Shown here piece after piece: positions 7,380-16,009 of a stretch of DNA of 64,000 nt. This stretch comes from Euryarchaeota archaeon (GTDB taxonomy: Archaea > Thermoplasmatota > SW-10-69-26 > JACQPN01), in contig JACQPN010000015.1 of the NCBI GenBank assembly GCA_016207515.1, positions 1 through 64,000 on the forward strand, given 5' to 3'. Each line of letters opens with the position of its first letter. The first letter of the stretch is position 1. The notes beneath the pieces were generated by a model that worked only from the letters and a program-made list of their open reading frames with translations, did not search any database and was not told the DNA's origin. A program made the position numbers and the translations under genes.

Positions 7380-8918
7380 ATGCTGCGTCTTGACGGCGAG
7401 AGCCTCACCATCGAGTCCGCGATGAAGGCCGTTCGTGGCGGAGAGAAGGTCGGCCTTGAGCGTTCGGCCCTTGCACGCATGAAGGCGTCACGGTCCACCG
7501 TCGATTCGCTCGTCGCAGCGGTCCGTAACGGCAAGTCGACACGCGCAATATACGGCATCAACACCGGGTTCGGGGAGCTTGCGACCACCATCGTGCCGTC
7601 CGCCGATCTCGACGACGTCCAAGAGAACCTGGTCCGAAGCCACGCGTGCGGCGTCGGGGCGCCTTTCGACGCTGAAGCCGTGCGCGCGATAATGCTTCTA
7701 CGCGCAAATGCGCTTGCGAAAGGGTACAGCGGCGTGAGGCCCGAAGTCGTCCGCCTCATCGTCGACATGTTGAACGAACGCGTCCACCCGATGATCCCGG
7801 AGAAAGGAAGTGTGGGTGCTTCTGGAGACCTCGTGCCGTTAGCGCATCTTGCGCTCACGATGATAGGCGAGGGCGAGGCCACGCGCAAGGGGCGTCAAAC
7901 GAGCGGCCGCAGGGCCCTCCTCGGCGGCGGCCTTCGACCAGTACGACTCAAGGCCAAGGAAGGGCTCGCGCTCGTCAACGGGACGCAGGCGACGACGGGT
8001 GTCGCGCTCATCGCGGTGCACGATGCGTTGAACCTCATCGTCGACGCCCAGATCGCGGCCGGGATGAGCCTCGAAAGCTTGATGGGAAGCGAAATCCCGC
8101 TCTCGCAACGTTTCGCCACAGTGCGCCCGCATCCTGGCCATGCGGTCGTCGCCTCGAACCTGCGCAACCTGATCGCGACCTCGGAGATCGTCGAGAGCCA
8201 CCGTCATTGCGGCCGCGTCCAGGACGCCTATAGCATCCGTTGCATCCCCCAAGTCCTTGGCGCGAGCCTCGACGCATTGACCCACGCGCGTCCCGTTATC
8301 GAGCGTGAGATGAACTCGGCCAACGACAACCCGTTGATAATGGAGGGTGACGCGTTCTCGGGCGGCAATTTCCACGCGCAACCGGTGGCGCTGGTGCTCG
8401 CGTACGTCGGAGCGGCGGTCGCCGAGATCGCGTCCTTCTCCGAACGACGTACCGCTCGCCTCGTGGACGAGCACCTTTCCGAGCTTCCGGCTTTTCTCGC
8501 CGAGCACCCGGGCCTCAACAACGGCCTCATGATCCCCCAGTACGTGGCCGCGAGCCTAGTCTCCGAGAACAAGGGGCTCGCGTGGCCCGCGGTCGTGGAT
8601 TCCATCCCGACGTCCGCAAACCAGGAGGACCACGTCTCGATGGGGGCGACGGCGGCGCGCAATGCCCTGCAGATAGTGAGGAACACGGAAGCGGTGGTCG
8701 CGATCGAGTACATGAGCGCGGCGCAGGCGCTCGACTTCAAGGCACCGTTACGCGCCGGCCGCGGAAGCCGCCTCGCGCACGAGGAGATCCGGCGGCGAGT
8801 GTCCCACCTGAAGCGCGACCGTTACCTCAAACCCGACTTGGATAGGCTCATCCTGGCGGTCCGCGCCGGCGAGATACGAGAGGTGGTCACCAGGAAGATC
8901 CCGTTGGCGCCCGGTTGA
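7380..8918 (+). CDS. hutH: Histidine ammonia-lyase (histidase)
   Basis: A 512-residue MIO-dependent lyase that removes ammonia from L-histidine to give urocanate, the first step of histidine degradation. The MIO-forming triad Ala-Ser-Gly lies at about residues 147-149 in GSVGASGDLVPL. YGINTGFGELATT near residue 58, NSANDNPL and FHAQPVAL also match the family, and the SANQEDHVSMG block is complete. Length is normal. The ATG is preceded by its own promoter, so it may be transcribed separately from hutU. Its 3' end faces hutI, with a hairpin between them. Confidence 0.97.
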   Translation: MLRLDGESLTIESAMKAVRGGEKVGLERSALARMKASRSTVDSLVAAVRNGKSTRAIYGINTGFGELATTIVPSADLDDVQENLVRSHACGVGAPFDAEAVRAIMLLRANALAKGYSGVRPEVVRLIVDMLNERVHPMIPEKGSVGASGDLVPLAHLALTMIGEGEATRKGRQTSGRRALLGGGLRPVRLKAKEGLALVNGTQATTGVALIAVHDALNLIVDAQIAAGMSLESLMGSEIPLSQRFATVRPHPGHAVVASNLRNLIATSEIVESHRHCGRVQDAYSIRCIPQVLGASLDALTHARPVIEREMNSANDNPLIMEGDAFSGGNFHAQPVALVLAYVGAAVAEIASFSERRTARLVDEHLSELPAFLAEHPGLNNGLMIPQYVAASLVSENKGLAWPAVVDSIPTSANQEDHVSMGATAARNALQIVRNTEAVVAIEYMSAAQALDFKAPLRAGRGSRLAHEEIRRRVSHLKRDRYLKPDLDRLILAVRAGEIREVVTRKIPLAPG

Positions 8919-8933
8919 GTCCCTGCAGGGGCC

Positions 8934-8954
8934 GAGGCCTTTGGGCAAGGCCTC
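8934..8954. terminator. Hairpin between convergent hutH and hutI
   Basis: GAGGCCTT (8934-8941) pairs perfectly with AAGGCCTC (8947-8954) across a 5-base loop. It lies between the stop codons of hutH and hutI and could limit transcription in both directions. There is no long U tract, so activity as a terminator is inference. Confidence 0.45.
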
Positions 8955-8976
8955 ACCCATCACCATGGCGTCGCGG

Positions 8977-10230
8977 TCAGCCGTCTGTCCCGACGACCAC
9001 TTTCCCATCCTTCACGACCGTCTCCACCTGGTTCGTTCCGTACCGGTAGCCCAGCCACTCGTGGGAAGGCGCATCGATGACGAGGACGTCGGCGCGTTTG
9101 CCCGGTTCGAGGCTTCCCACGTCATCGGCAACACCGCAGGCGTGGGCGGCGTTGATTGTGCTCGCGACGACCGCTTCCGCCGGCGTCATGCGCATCTGGT
9201 AGACGGCCAGCGAGATGACGGCCTGCATGCTCTCCGTCCAGGCGTTCGGGGACATGTCGCTTCCCAAGGCCAACGGCACGCCTTTGCCGACCATGTCCAA
9301 GGCGTTCGCGTAGGAGCGCATGAAGGAGCAGAAAGGGGTCCCCGGCAAGAGCACGCCGATGACGCCCTCTCGCGCCAAGGCGCGCATGCCGCGGTCGCTC
9401 GTCTTGAGCAGGTGATCCGCGCTGACGCAGCTTAGTTCTGCGGCAAGCTCCGCGCCGCCGAACGTGTTTATCTCGTCCGCGTGGATCTTGGCCTGGAGCC
9501 CGTGTTCCTTCCCGGCCTTGAGCACGGAGCGCGCGTGGTGGGGAGTGAATATGCCTTTTTCGAGGAAGATGTCGCAGAACTTCGGGACACTCGTTTTGGC
9601 CGCGGCGGGTATGGTCTCTTCCACCACCATCGAGACGAACTTGTCCGTGTCCCCTTTGTATTCGGGCGGAACGGCGTGGGCCGCCATCAGTGTCGGGACG
9701 ATGGTCACGTCATGGGTCGCTTGGAGTCTCGAGATCGCCTCAAGGAGCTTCAGCTCTCCTTTCGTGTCAAGGCAATAACCGGTCTTCACCTCAGCCGTGG
9801 TCGTGCCGTTACGTAGCATCCTGTCGAGCCGGGCCTTGGTCTCCTCCACGATCCGCGCCGTCGAGGCTTTGCGTGTGGCCTCCACGGTCGAATGGATCCC
9901 GCCGCCCACCGCCAGGATGTCCTCGTACTTCCAGCCCTCGAGCTTCATCTCCAACTCTCGCTCGCGAGAACCCGCAAAGACGGCGTGCGTGTGCGAATCG
10001 ACGAACCCCGGCATTACGACCTTGCCCGTAGCCCGAATCGTCCGCGTGGCCTTCCACTTGGAGAGTTCGCTCGATTTGCCTACGGCCGCGATGCGGCCGC
10101 CCCGAATCGCGACGGCACCTTTCGGGATGCGACCGAGTTCCGAGAGCGCGGGCCCGAAGCGTGGGCCTTTCCGCCCTTTGAGCGTCAGGACCTCGGCGGC
10201 GTCGAGTACGAGAAGGTCGGCCTTTTCCAT
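8977..10230 (-). CDS. hutI: Imidazolonepropionase
   Basis: A 417-residue amidohydrolase that opens imidazolonepropionate to N-formimino-L-glutamate, the third step of histidine degradation. The metal-binding HTH pair is at about residues 80-82 in FVDSHTHAVFAGSRERE. Other family landmarks are KTGYCLDTKGELKLL, AKIHADEINTFGGAELA, SADHLL and LALGSDMSPNAWTESMQ, which supply the remaining metal ligands. Length is typical. The start is separated from the divergent formimidoyltransferase gene by only 42 bases, which must hold both promoters. Confidence 0.97.
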   Translation of the reverse strand: MEKADLLVLDAAEVLTLKGRKGPRFGPALSELGRIPKGAVAIRGGRIAAVGKSSELSKWKATRTIRATGKVVMPGFVDSHTHAVFAGSRERELEMKLEGWKYEDILAVGGGIHSTVEATRKASTARIVEETKARLDRMLRNGTTTAEVKTGYCLDTKGELKLLEAISRLQATHDVTIVPTLMAAHAVPPEYKGDTDKFVSMVVEETIPAAAKTSVPKFCDIFLEKGIFTPHHARSVLKAGKEHGLQAKIHADEINTFGGAELAAELSCVSADHLLKTSDRGMRALAREGVIGVLLPGTPFCSFMRSYANALDMVGKGVPLALGSDMSPNAWTESMQAVISLAVYQMRMTPAEAVVASTINAAHACGVADDVGSLEPGKRADVLVIDAPSHEWLGYRYGTNQVETVVKDGKVVVGTDG

Positions 10231-10237
10231 TGGGGTA

Positions 10238-10263
10238 GGGTTAATACGGGAGCGCTAATTAAC
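10238..10263. promoter_or_regulatory. Compact divergent promoter of hutI and ftcD
   Basis: The 42 bases between the divergent starts carry two TATA-like TTAAT elements that form an inverted repeat, GTTAAT (10240-10245) and ATTAAC (10258-10263). Each is roughly 28-33 bases upstream of one gene (the left element serving ftcD, the right one hutI). The two promoters overlap, so one bound regulator could control both genes. Confidence 0.55.
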
Positions 10264-10272
10264 TCCTCGCCA

Positions 10273-11193
10273 ATGCCGACGACGGACGCGAAGGGAAGCG
10301 AGTTGATCGAGTGCGTGCCCAACTTTTCCGAAGGGCGCCGCCGAGACGTCGTGGACGAGATCCGCCGCGCGATCGCTTCGGTCGCGGGTGTCCGTGTCCT
10401 CGATGTCGAGTTGGACGCGGACCACAACCGGTCCGTCGTCACCATCGTCGGCCCCGGCGAGGCGGTGAAAGAGGCGGCGTTCCTCGGTGCCGAGAAGGCG
10501 GTGGGACTCATAGACCTTCGAAGCCATGTGGGCGCCCACCCACGGATCGGCGCCGTCGACGTGATACCGTTCATCCCGATCCGAGGCGCGACCCCGGAGC
10601 GTTGCGTCGAACTCGCCCGATCGCTCGCGAAGGACATCTGGACGCGACTCCGGGTCCCCGTCTACTATTATGAGGACGCGGCCGTCCGTGCGGACCGTCG
10701 CAACCTCGAAGTGATCCGGAAGGGACAATTCGAAGGCCTGCGGGACGCTATCCTCACGGATGGCTCGCGCGCCCCCGACGTCGGCGAACCGCGGCTACAC
10801 GAATCCGCCGGGGCCGTCGTTATCGGGGCTAGGATGCCACTCATCGCCTACAACGTGAACCTGGACTCGACCGACCTCGAACTCGCAAAGAGGATCGCCA
10901 AGACCATCCGGGAGAGTAGCGGCGGCATCCCGAAGCTCAAAGCGATGGGTGTCGACCTCAAGGCGCGTGGGCTAGTCCAGGTCTCGATGAACCTGACGGA
11001 TTACCGAGTGACTCCGCCGAGCCGTGCCTTCGACGCAGTCCATGATGAAGCGCTGAAGGCGGGGGTCAAGGTCGTCGCCTCGGAGATCGTGGGGCTAGTG
11101 CCGGAGGCGTCGCTTCCTCCTAATGCCGTCGAACGGTTGAAGCTTGAGGATTTCACGGCGCACCAGATCCTTGAACGGAGGCTCGAAGAGTGA
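10273..11193 (+). CDS. ftcD: Glutamate formimidoyltransferase
   Basis: A 306-residue formiminotransferase, equivalent to the N-terminal part of mammalian FTCD. It transfers the formimino group of N-formiminoglutamate to tetrahydrofolate, releasing glutamate. Family features include the N-terminal IECVPNFSEGRR, the LDVELDADHNRSVVTIVG strand, HVGAHPRIGAVDVIPFIPI and the VPVYYYEDAA segment. A long open frame runs back to 9892, but homology and the promoter position place the start at the ATG at 10273. The stop overlaps the cyclodeaminase start (GTGA). It implies folate rather than only methanopterin chemistry in this organism. Confidence 0.95.
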   Translation: MPTTDAKGSELIECVPNFSEGRRRDVVDEIRRAIASVAGVRVLDVELDADHNRSVVTIVGPGEAVKEAAFLGAEKAVGLIDLRSHVGAHPRIGAVDVIPFIPIRGATPERCVELARSLAKDIWTRLRVPVYYYEDAAVRADRRNLEVIRKGQFEGLRDAILTDGSRAPDVGEPRLHESAGAVVIGARMPLIAYNVNLDSTDLELAKRIAKTIRESSGGIPKLKAMGVDLKARGLVQVSMNLTDYRVTPPSRAFDAVHDEALKAGVKVVASEIVGLVPEASLPPNAVERLKLEDFTAHQILERRLEE

Positions 11194-11822
11194 CGAAGAC
11201 CGCGTTCGAAAGCGAACCGTACAGCACGACACCGGTGGAGGCGTTCCTGGAGGCGCTCGCGTCGCCTTCCCCGACACCCGGCGGAGGAAGCGCTGCGGCG
11301 CTTGCCGGTGCCATGGGTTGCTCTCTTGGGGAGATGGCCGCGACGATCGGTTTGGGCAAGGAGTCGTTGAAAGCGTCTTGGCCGGTCCTCGAAGCCGCCC
11401 GCATCGCCCTCAACAAGGCCCGTTTCGCTCTCGTCCGGTTGGTCGAGGAGGACTCGCTCGCGTACGAGCGCGTGACCGCCGCTTACAAGTTGCCGAAGTC
11501 GAGCCCCGCCGAGGAAGCGACGCGCCGGGCGGCGATACACAAAGCGCTCGAGGGGGCAGCAGAGCCGCCGCTCGCGGTCATCGGCTCTTGCCGGGAAGGC
11601 CTTGAGCACCTCGCGACGTGTCTTACAGCAGGCCCACGCTCGACGCGGACGGATGTCCAGACCGGGGTGGCGCTTCTACGCGCTGCGCTCGACGGGGCGC
11701 GTTTGAACGCGGAGACGAACATCGTCTCGCTTCCGGAGGGCGCGGCGCAGTCGCGGCTCCGGGAGTCTCTGAACGCCTTGCTTGGGGAGACCACGACCGC
11801 GCTTCACCGCTTCGAGTCGTGA
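11190..11822 (+). CDS. fchA: Formimidoyltetrahydrofolate cyclodeaminase
   Basis: A 210-residue helical protein of the cyclodeaminase/FchA family, which converts 5-formimino-THF to 5,10-methenyl-THF and ammonia. The signature SPTPGGGSAAALAGAMGCSL lies at about residues 26-45. The rest is predicted all-helical, as in the octameric mammalian domain. The GTG start overlaps the stop of the formimidoyltransferase gene by four bases, so the two halves of the mammalian bifunctional FTCD are encoded as separate, coupled genes. With PurH elsewhere in the window, it links histidine breakdown to the folate one-carbon pool. Confidence 0.93.
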   Translation: MTKTAFESEPYSTTPVEAFLEALASPSPTPGGGSAAALAGAMGCSLGEMAATIGLGKESLKASWPVLEAARIALNKARFALVRLVEEDSLAYERVTAAYKLPKSSPAEEATRRAAIHKALEGAAEPPLAVIGSCREGLEHLATCLTAGPRSTRTDVQTGVALLRAALDGARLNAETNIVSLPEGAAQSRLRESLNALLGETTTALHRFES

Positions 11823-11923
11823 ACGCGCCGCCCATTTCGCCTACGGGCTTTTTCCTCTGCGTCGCTTCATAGTCCGGGGCCATCCTCCATCATTCTTGCG
11901 TGGAAGTCGTCGGGTCCACAGAC

Positions 11924-13408
11924 TCACGGGTTGAGCTTCGCGTAGTAGACGTCGGAGCGGCCGTTTCTCCCATCAGCCCATCCAGCGTGGGCGTAACCTC
12001 CGGAGTCGAAGTCCAGCCCCACGTAGTCGCCGATGAAGACGAAGCCCTGTTGATGGTACATGGGCGCCGGGCTGAAGGCACTCGACACCGTGAGCGCCGG
12101 CGTCCAGCCCGCGCCCCCGTTGAACGAATCGATGAACCGCGCCGTCACAAGGCCCGGGGCCGCGGTCGTCCCTGCGTCGTTGTAGTAAAGGATGCCCACC
12201 GTGCCGTTCGTCGGTGACGTGGCGACGCGCGGCATAACCTGGTGCTGGTTTGCGATCTTGCCCGGTTGCGTCATGGTCCATGTGGCGCCCTGGTCATTCG
12301 AGCGGGCCTCCGTCACGTGCCACCGGTTCGTCGCCGTCTCCCAACTGTGCCAAGCGACATGCACGGTGCCCCTGTTCGTTCCGAAGGAATGGTCCACCGC
12401 GATCGTGGGGATCGTCGGGGCCCGGTAATTGTACGAGGTCCCGCACGAACCGCACATCTGTGCGACGGGAACCGCGATGTCCTGGGGGACGAACGTGACG
12501 CCCTTGTCCGTGCTCACCCAGACCGTGATCATCCAATCGTTGAGAATGTGGTTCAAGTAGATCGTTCCGGGCGGGTATTTGGCGGGTTCGCTCGGCTGCG
12601 AGAACGCGCTCACGTACAGGGTGCCGTCTGGTCCGACCGCGGGTTGGGTCAAAGCGCCCCACGCGGCCGGGGGCATTATCGGGTTCGTGACCCACGTCAG
12701 GCCTCCGTCGATGGAGCGTGAGATCACTGGAGAGATGACCGCCGAGTTGATGAGGTCCCACGAGACGTAGATGGTGCCGTCCGTCGGATCCACCGCCATC
12801 ATCTGCTTGTCCTCCCACGCGAGGTCGTCCAATCCCTCGAAGGCCATCGTCGTCAAGGGCCACGTCGCGCCGCCGTCGTAGGATGCCCCAAAGACCATCC
12901 CCGCCATCGGCGTCCCGTCCGGTCCAGGTTTTCCGTAGAGGAGTCCGGTGAAGTACAGGTCGCCGCCTGGCTCGAAGAGGAGCACCGGGTCGCTCATACA
13001 CGGGTAGCCGCTCGCAGCACTCGGGACCGGGTCGGTCGGGTAGCCCGGGAAAAGGGTGTTCGCCCACGTGGCACCGCCATCGACCGTCCGGTAGACGCCG
13101 CCCCAGACCGTGTGCGCACCGCAGTAACCGCCGGGCCCGATGACCGATTCGAGGGAGTAGTCCTTCGCCGTGAGGACGATGTTCAGGGCGTTCGTCGGGT
13201 TGACCGCGAGGTCCACCTCGTTGGCGGGACCAAGCGTGACCGTCGCAAGTCGGTTGACCCCGGAAACCGATGAGGCGGGGACTGAAGGGCCACTTTCCGC
13301 GGCATCCGCCTGCACAACGAGCCCAGGAGACGAACCGGCCCCCGTGAACGCGTAGGCGGGAACGATTGCGATCAAGGCGATTGCGAACGGGACGGCTATC
13401 TTCTGCAC
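11924..13408 (-). CDS. Secreted BNR/sialidase-like beta-propeller protein
   Basis: About 494 residues with a Sec signal peptide (VPFAIALIAIVPAYAFTGAG) and no lipobox Cys, so it is exported. The mature protein is a repeated beta-propeller with Asp-box-like turns (VDGGATW, YDGGATW, SIDGGLTW, NDQGATW). The closing segment HQQGFVFIGDYVGLDFDSGG is nearly shared with the lipoprotein at 37974-39509, so the two are paralogues. The GTG at 13408 is the better start because GGAGGT lies 7 bases upstream. Enzymatic sialidase activity is not shown: no Arg triad was identified. It may bind or degrade extracellular polymers. Confidence 0.8.
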   Translation of the reverse strand: MQKIAVPFAIALIAIVPAYAFTGAGSSPGLVVQADAAESGPSVPASSVSGVNRLATVTLGPANEVDLAVNPTNALNIVLTAKDYSLESVIGPGGYCGAHTVWGGVYRTVDGGATWANTLFPGYPTDPVPSAASGYPCMSDPVLLFEPGGDLYFTGLLYGKPGPDGTPMAGMVFGASYDGGATWPLTTMAFEGLDDLAWEDKQMMAVDPTDGTIYVSWDLINSAVISPVISRSIDGGLTWVTNPIMPPAAWGALTQPAVGPDGTLYVSAFSQPSEPAKYPPGTIYLNHILNDWMITVWVSTDKGVTFVPQDIAVPVAQMCGSCGTSYNYRAPTIPTIAVDHSFGTNRGTVHVAWHSWETATNRWHVTEARSNDQGATWTMTQPGKIANQHQVMPRVATSPTNGTVGILYYNDAGTTAAPGLVTARFIDSFNGGAGWTPALTVSSAFSPAPMYHQQGFVFIGDYVGLDFDSGGYAHAGWADGRNGRSDVYYAKLNP

Positions 13409-13548
13409 GATATTGACCTCCCAAGGTCGGTTTCCTGGAGGCACTGCGGGGATGATAGCTTTTCCGGGAAAACGGACGCCCGGAGTGCCGGGCAGGCCCC
13501 ACGTGGCCGCGTTTCCACCGTCTCTTCACGCCCACGACGCTGGACAAT

Positions 13549-13989
13549 TCACGGAATCTCGTCATCATGAGGGCGACGGGAGCGTTTGGCCTCGCCCGTC
13601 CGGCGTGGAATGATCGCCTCCGGGACGCCCGCAAAGTCCTCGTCGAGAGTGAGGACCTCGCCATCCTCTCGGCGCGCGAGGGCCAGAACGTAGGAATCCA
13701 TCATGCTCCATTTCCGGTTGCCCTCCTGTCTCATCCCATGCCGGATCTCGGCCGCGAATCGGGACAATGGACCAGTCACCGGCTCCACGTGGGCGTAGTC
13801 GCCGATCACCGTCACCGCCGAATCGATGTCTGCGCCCATCTTCAACGCGTAGGCCGCCACCTCCGCAACCGCTGTGGCCGGTGTCCAGACGGATTCGGCC
13901 GCCTCAAGATGTGCCGTTATTTCGCGAAAAATCGGCGTGTCTCGTCCGTATTCTATCCAGATCGAACTATCGACCACCAGGATCGGCAT
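13549..13989 (-). CDS. vapC: PIN-domain ribonuclease toxin, VapC family
   Basis: A 146-residue PIN-domain protein. The expected acidic residues are present: Asp7 (VVDSSIW), Glu43 (VAEVAAYA), Asp98 (MMDSYVLALA) and Asp116/Asp118 (TLDEDF). VapC toxins cleave RNA, often initiator tRNA or the sarcin-ricin loop; the target here is unknown. Its ATG shares one base with the stop of the AbrB-like gene (TAATG), the usual antitoxin-toxin arrangement. The last 15 residues are basic and beyond the fold. Confidence 0.88.
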   Translation of the reverse strand: MPILVVDSSIWIEYGRDTPIFREITAHLEAAESVWTPATAVAEVAAYALKMGADIDSAVTVIGDYAHVEPVTGPLSRFAAEIRHGMRQEGNRKWSMMDSYVLALARREDGEVLTLDEDFAGVPEAIIPRRTGEAKRSRRPHDDEIP

Positions 13990-14213
13990 TAGTAGCGGTC
14001 CACTCGGTCTTCCTTCTCCCTCACGAAGGGCGGGCCTCCCTTGAACAGCCCGCGGAGTTCACTCAGGTCGCGCCGTTTGATCACGACCCGAATCTCGTCG
14101 CCCTCATGGATGTTTCGGGCATCAAGCTCGGCCTTGGGGAGGATCACGCCGAGGCTCGATCCGATGCGGCGGACCTTGACAGGGAGCGCTTTCTCAACGA
14201 GGGAGACGGCCAT
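13989..14213 (-). CDS. vapB: AbrB/MazE-type antitoxin, VapB family
   Basis: About 74 residues. A swapped-hairpin AbrB domain is clear at residues 10-45 (VKVRRIGSSLGVILPKAEL, then IHEGDEIRVVI), followed by a flexible tail that would wrap the PIN toxin (LFKGGPPFVREKED). The ATG at 14213 is chosen because a TATA element (TATTATAAC on the minus strand, near 14231-14239) sits about 22 bases upstream, giving a leaderless transcript. The frame remains open further upstream but that part is not domain-like. It is expected to bind its own promoter and repress the vapBC operon. Confidence 0.87.
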   Translation of the reverse strand: MAVSLVEKALPVKVRRIGSSLGVILPKAELDARNIHEGDEIRVVIKRRDLSELRGLFKGGPPFVREKEDRVDRY

Positions 14214-14230
14214 GAATGTTAGAATGGCAG

Positions 14231-14239
14231 TTATAATAC
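14231..14239 (-). promoter_or_regulatory. TATA box of vapBC
   Basis: TATTATAAC on the minus strand, 18-26 bases before the vapB ATG. The close spacing argues for a leaderless mRNA and means that AbrB-like autorepression could act by blocking TBP. Confidence 0.55.
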
Positions 14240-14430
14240 AAGGAACTTTCGGTGTTTCCCTTGTGCGCGAGCGCGATTTGGGCTCATTTCTTCTACTTCG
14301 CCAGCGAATTCCGCCAATCGGTTTGTTCCACGCGACGTCAAGCATCTGACCAACCCTCGTTCAAGAAGGGTTTTATATTGCCAACTCAACGAAAGGCAGC
14401 CGTTTGCTGGGCACCAAAGTGACCAAAATC

Positions 14431-14438
14431 CTTATAAG
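14431..14438 (+). promoter_or_regulatory. TATA box of the surface-protein operon
   Basis: CTTATAAG, a perfect palindrome preceded by an A-rich BRE-like stretch, 69-76 bases before the ATG at 14507. It predicts a leader of about 50 bases carrying the GGAGG ribosome-binding site at 14492. Confidence 0.6.
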
Positions 14439-14506
14439 GGATTTTTGACACTCCAAGCGTGCTGGCCTCTTGGAAACAGGAGGCGGTAAGCGGAGGTAGG
14501 AGTAAG

Positions 14507-16009
14507 ATGCAAGTCCGGTCCCTCGTCGCACTGATGGCTGTTGTGATCCTGGTCGTTTCCCCCATGCTGCCCGCTGCAAGCGCGCAGGTGGAAGAGGAGG
14601 ATCAGGCGAAGTACCAGACGAAGCAGATCACGTTCTATGCCCACGCCATGCTCTTTGGTTCGGGGAACCCAAACCCCGGGAACACAATGTACCCCTGGGG
14701 CGAGGATGATACGAGTATCGGGAGCGGGGGTGGCGACTGCGCACCTGCCGCCTTGGGCCCGGCTGGCGGGCAATCCGTCGGTTTGCTGGTAGCTCAGGTT
14801 TCGACGCAACCCTGCGACCAATCCGCGAGCAACCTGATGTACGTCTATTCAACGGCTGGTCCTGTCCAGAGTGAAAAAATCAACGAGGGCATCAGTACTC
14901 AAAACCCTGATTACACGGCATTCCACAACGAGCGTGGTCAAACGAAAGACATTCTCTTCGACACTTCAAAAGACATCACGGCAAGGTTCTACATGTCCGG
15001 CGATGGCCACAGTTGGGCCGGTACTGTGGCGTCACCTACGCCAGGGGTGCCGGCGCCTACGCCGCGCTGGAACTGGGATCCCGGGTATGAACCGGGTTGG
15101 CAGATTGAAGCCACTCTCATGGCGATGAGTCTCGGTGAATATCAAGGACAGGCGAGCGAAGCCCCCACTATTCACCCGAAGGTCGTGGCCAAGGAATACG
15201 TGGAAGTGGCCAAAGGGATCACGCAACCCATGGACATGGTCTCCCTCGATGAATCCCTCGGGGGCACCTACAAGACGGTCTATGAATTCAACATCAACCT
15301 TGGAAAACCAAAGGTGGACCGCATCAAGAAGACGGACGACTGGGTCATGCGGTTCCGGTGGTGGAGCAACACCGGCGGGAATACTTACATTGCGAACGGC
15401 ATCAATCCGAACATCAACAACGGCGAGTTCTATCCCGCCGGGTTCACCATCCCCGTGAAGGATGCCTTCGACGTCGAACTCGTCTATCCCCGCTTCGTCT
15501 ACGACAAGCTCGTCGTGTTGGGTCTCATGAACACGCCTTGGGGAAGCTACGACATGGACGGCGATTCCGTGGACATTTCGTTCACGAACCTGAAAGACAA
15601 CATGCCGGCCGATGTCCAGACGCTCTCGAAGACCGCCGATTTCTCCGTCGCGCATGGCGGGCACTTCAAGCCGATCAACGTCACATGGGTCTGGGACTAC
15701 CAGGCCGACAAGGCACGGGCCGGCGACTACAAGGTCACGGTCTCCGCGTGCAACTACCAGCACTCCGCGTGCAGCAGCACGTCCGCGAAATTCACGATCC
15801 TCGAAGGCGGCCTCCCTGGCTCGACCGAAGTGGGTCGTAGCGGCCAGGCGAGTTTCACCGAAGCACAGATCGACCAGTCGACCGGGGCGGCGGGCGGCGA
15901 CAAGTCATCGGAATCGGACTCCAACGCCGGGCCCGGCGAGTTAGTGCAGCCGGGTCTCTGGCTTTCGATGATGGGCCTCGCTTTCGTCGGACGGAGGCGG
16001 GCGCTTTGA
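14507..16009 (+). CDS. Secreted surface protein with C-terminal anchor-like segment
   Basis: A 500-residue exported protein: signal peptide at residues 1-26 (SLVALMAVVILVVSPMLPAA), then a beta-rich ectodomain containing four cysteines in its first third, and a C-terminal hydrophobic helix LWLSMMGLAFVG ending in RRRAL. The tail resembles an archaeosortase-type CTERM (short polar linker, helix, basic end), though the canonical PGF tripeptide is absent and reads QPG. The start ATG at 14507 follows a GGAGGTAGG site. The next gene starts inside the stop codon. GC content is visibly lower than in neighbouring housekeeping genes. No enzyme domain was recognised. Confidence 0.75.
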   Translation: MQVRSLVALMAVVILVVSPMLPAASAQVEEEDQAKYQTKQITFYAHAMLFGSGNPNPGNTMYPWGEDDTSIGSGGGDCAPAALGPAGGQSVGLLVAQVSTQPCDQSASNLMYVYSTAGPVQSEKINEGISTQNPDYTAFHNERGQTKDILFDTSKDITARFYMSGDGHSWAGTVASPTPGVPAPTPRWNWDPGYEPGWQIEATLMAMSLGEYQGQASEAPTIHPKVVAKEYVEVAKGITQPMDMVSLDESLGGTYKTVYEFNINLGKPKVDRIKKTDDWVMRFRWWSNTGGNTYIANGINPNINNGEFYPAGFTIPVKDAFDVELVYPRFVYDKLVVLGLMNTPWGSYDMDGDSVDISFTNLKDNMPADVQTLSKTADFSVAHGGHFKPINVTWVWDYQADKARAGDYKVTVSACNYQHSACSSTSAKFTILEGGLPGSTEVGRSGQASFTEAQIDQSTGAAGGDKSSESDSNAGPGELVQPGLWLSMMGLAFVGRRRAL

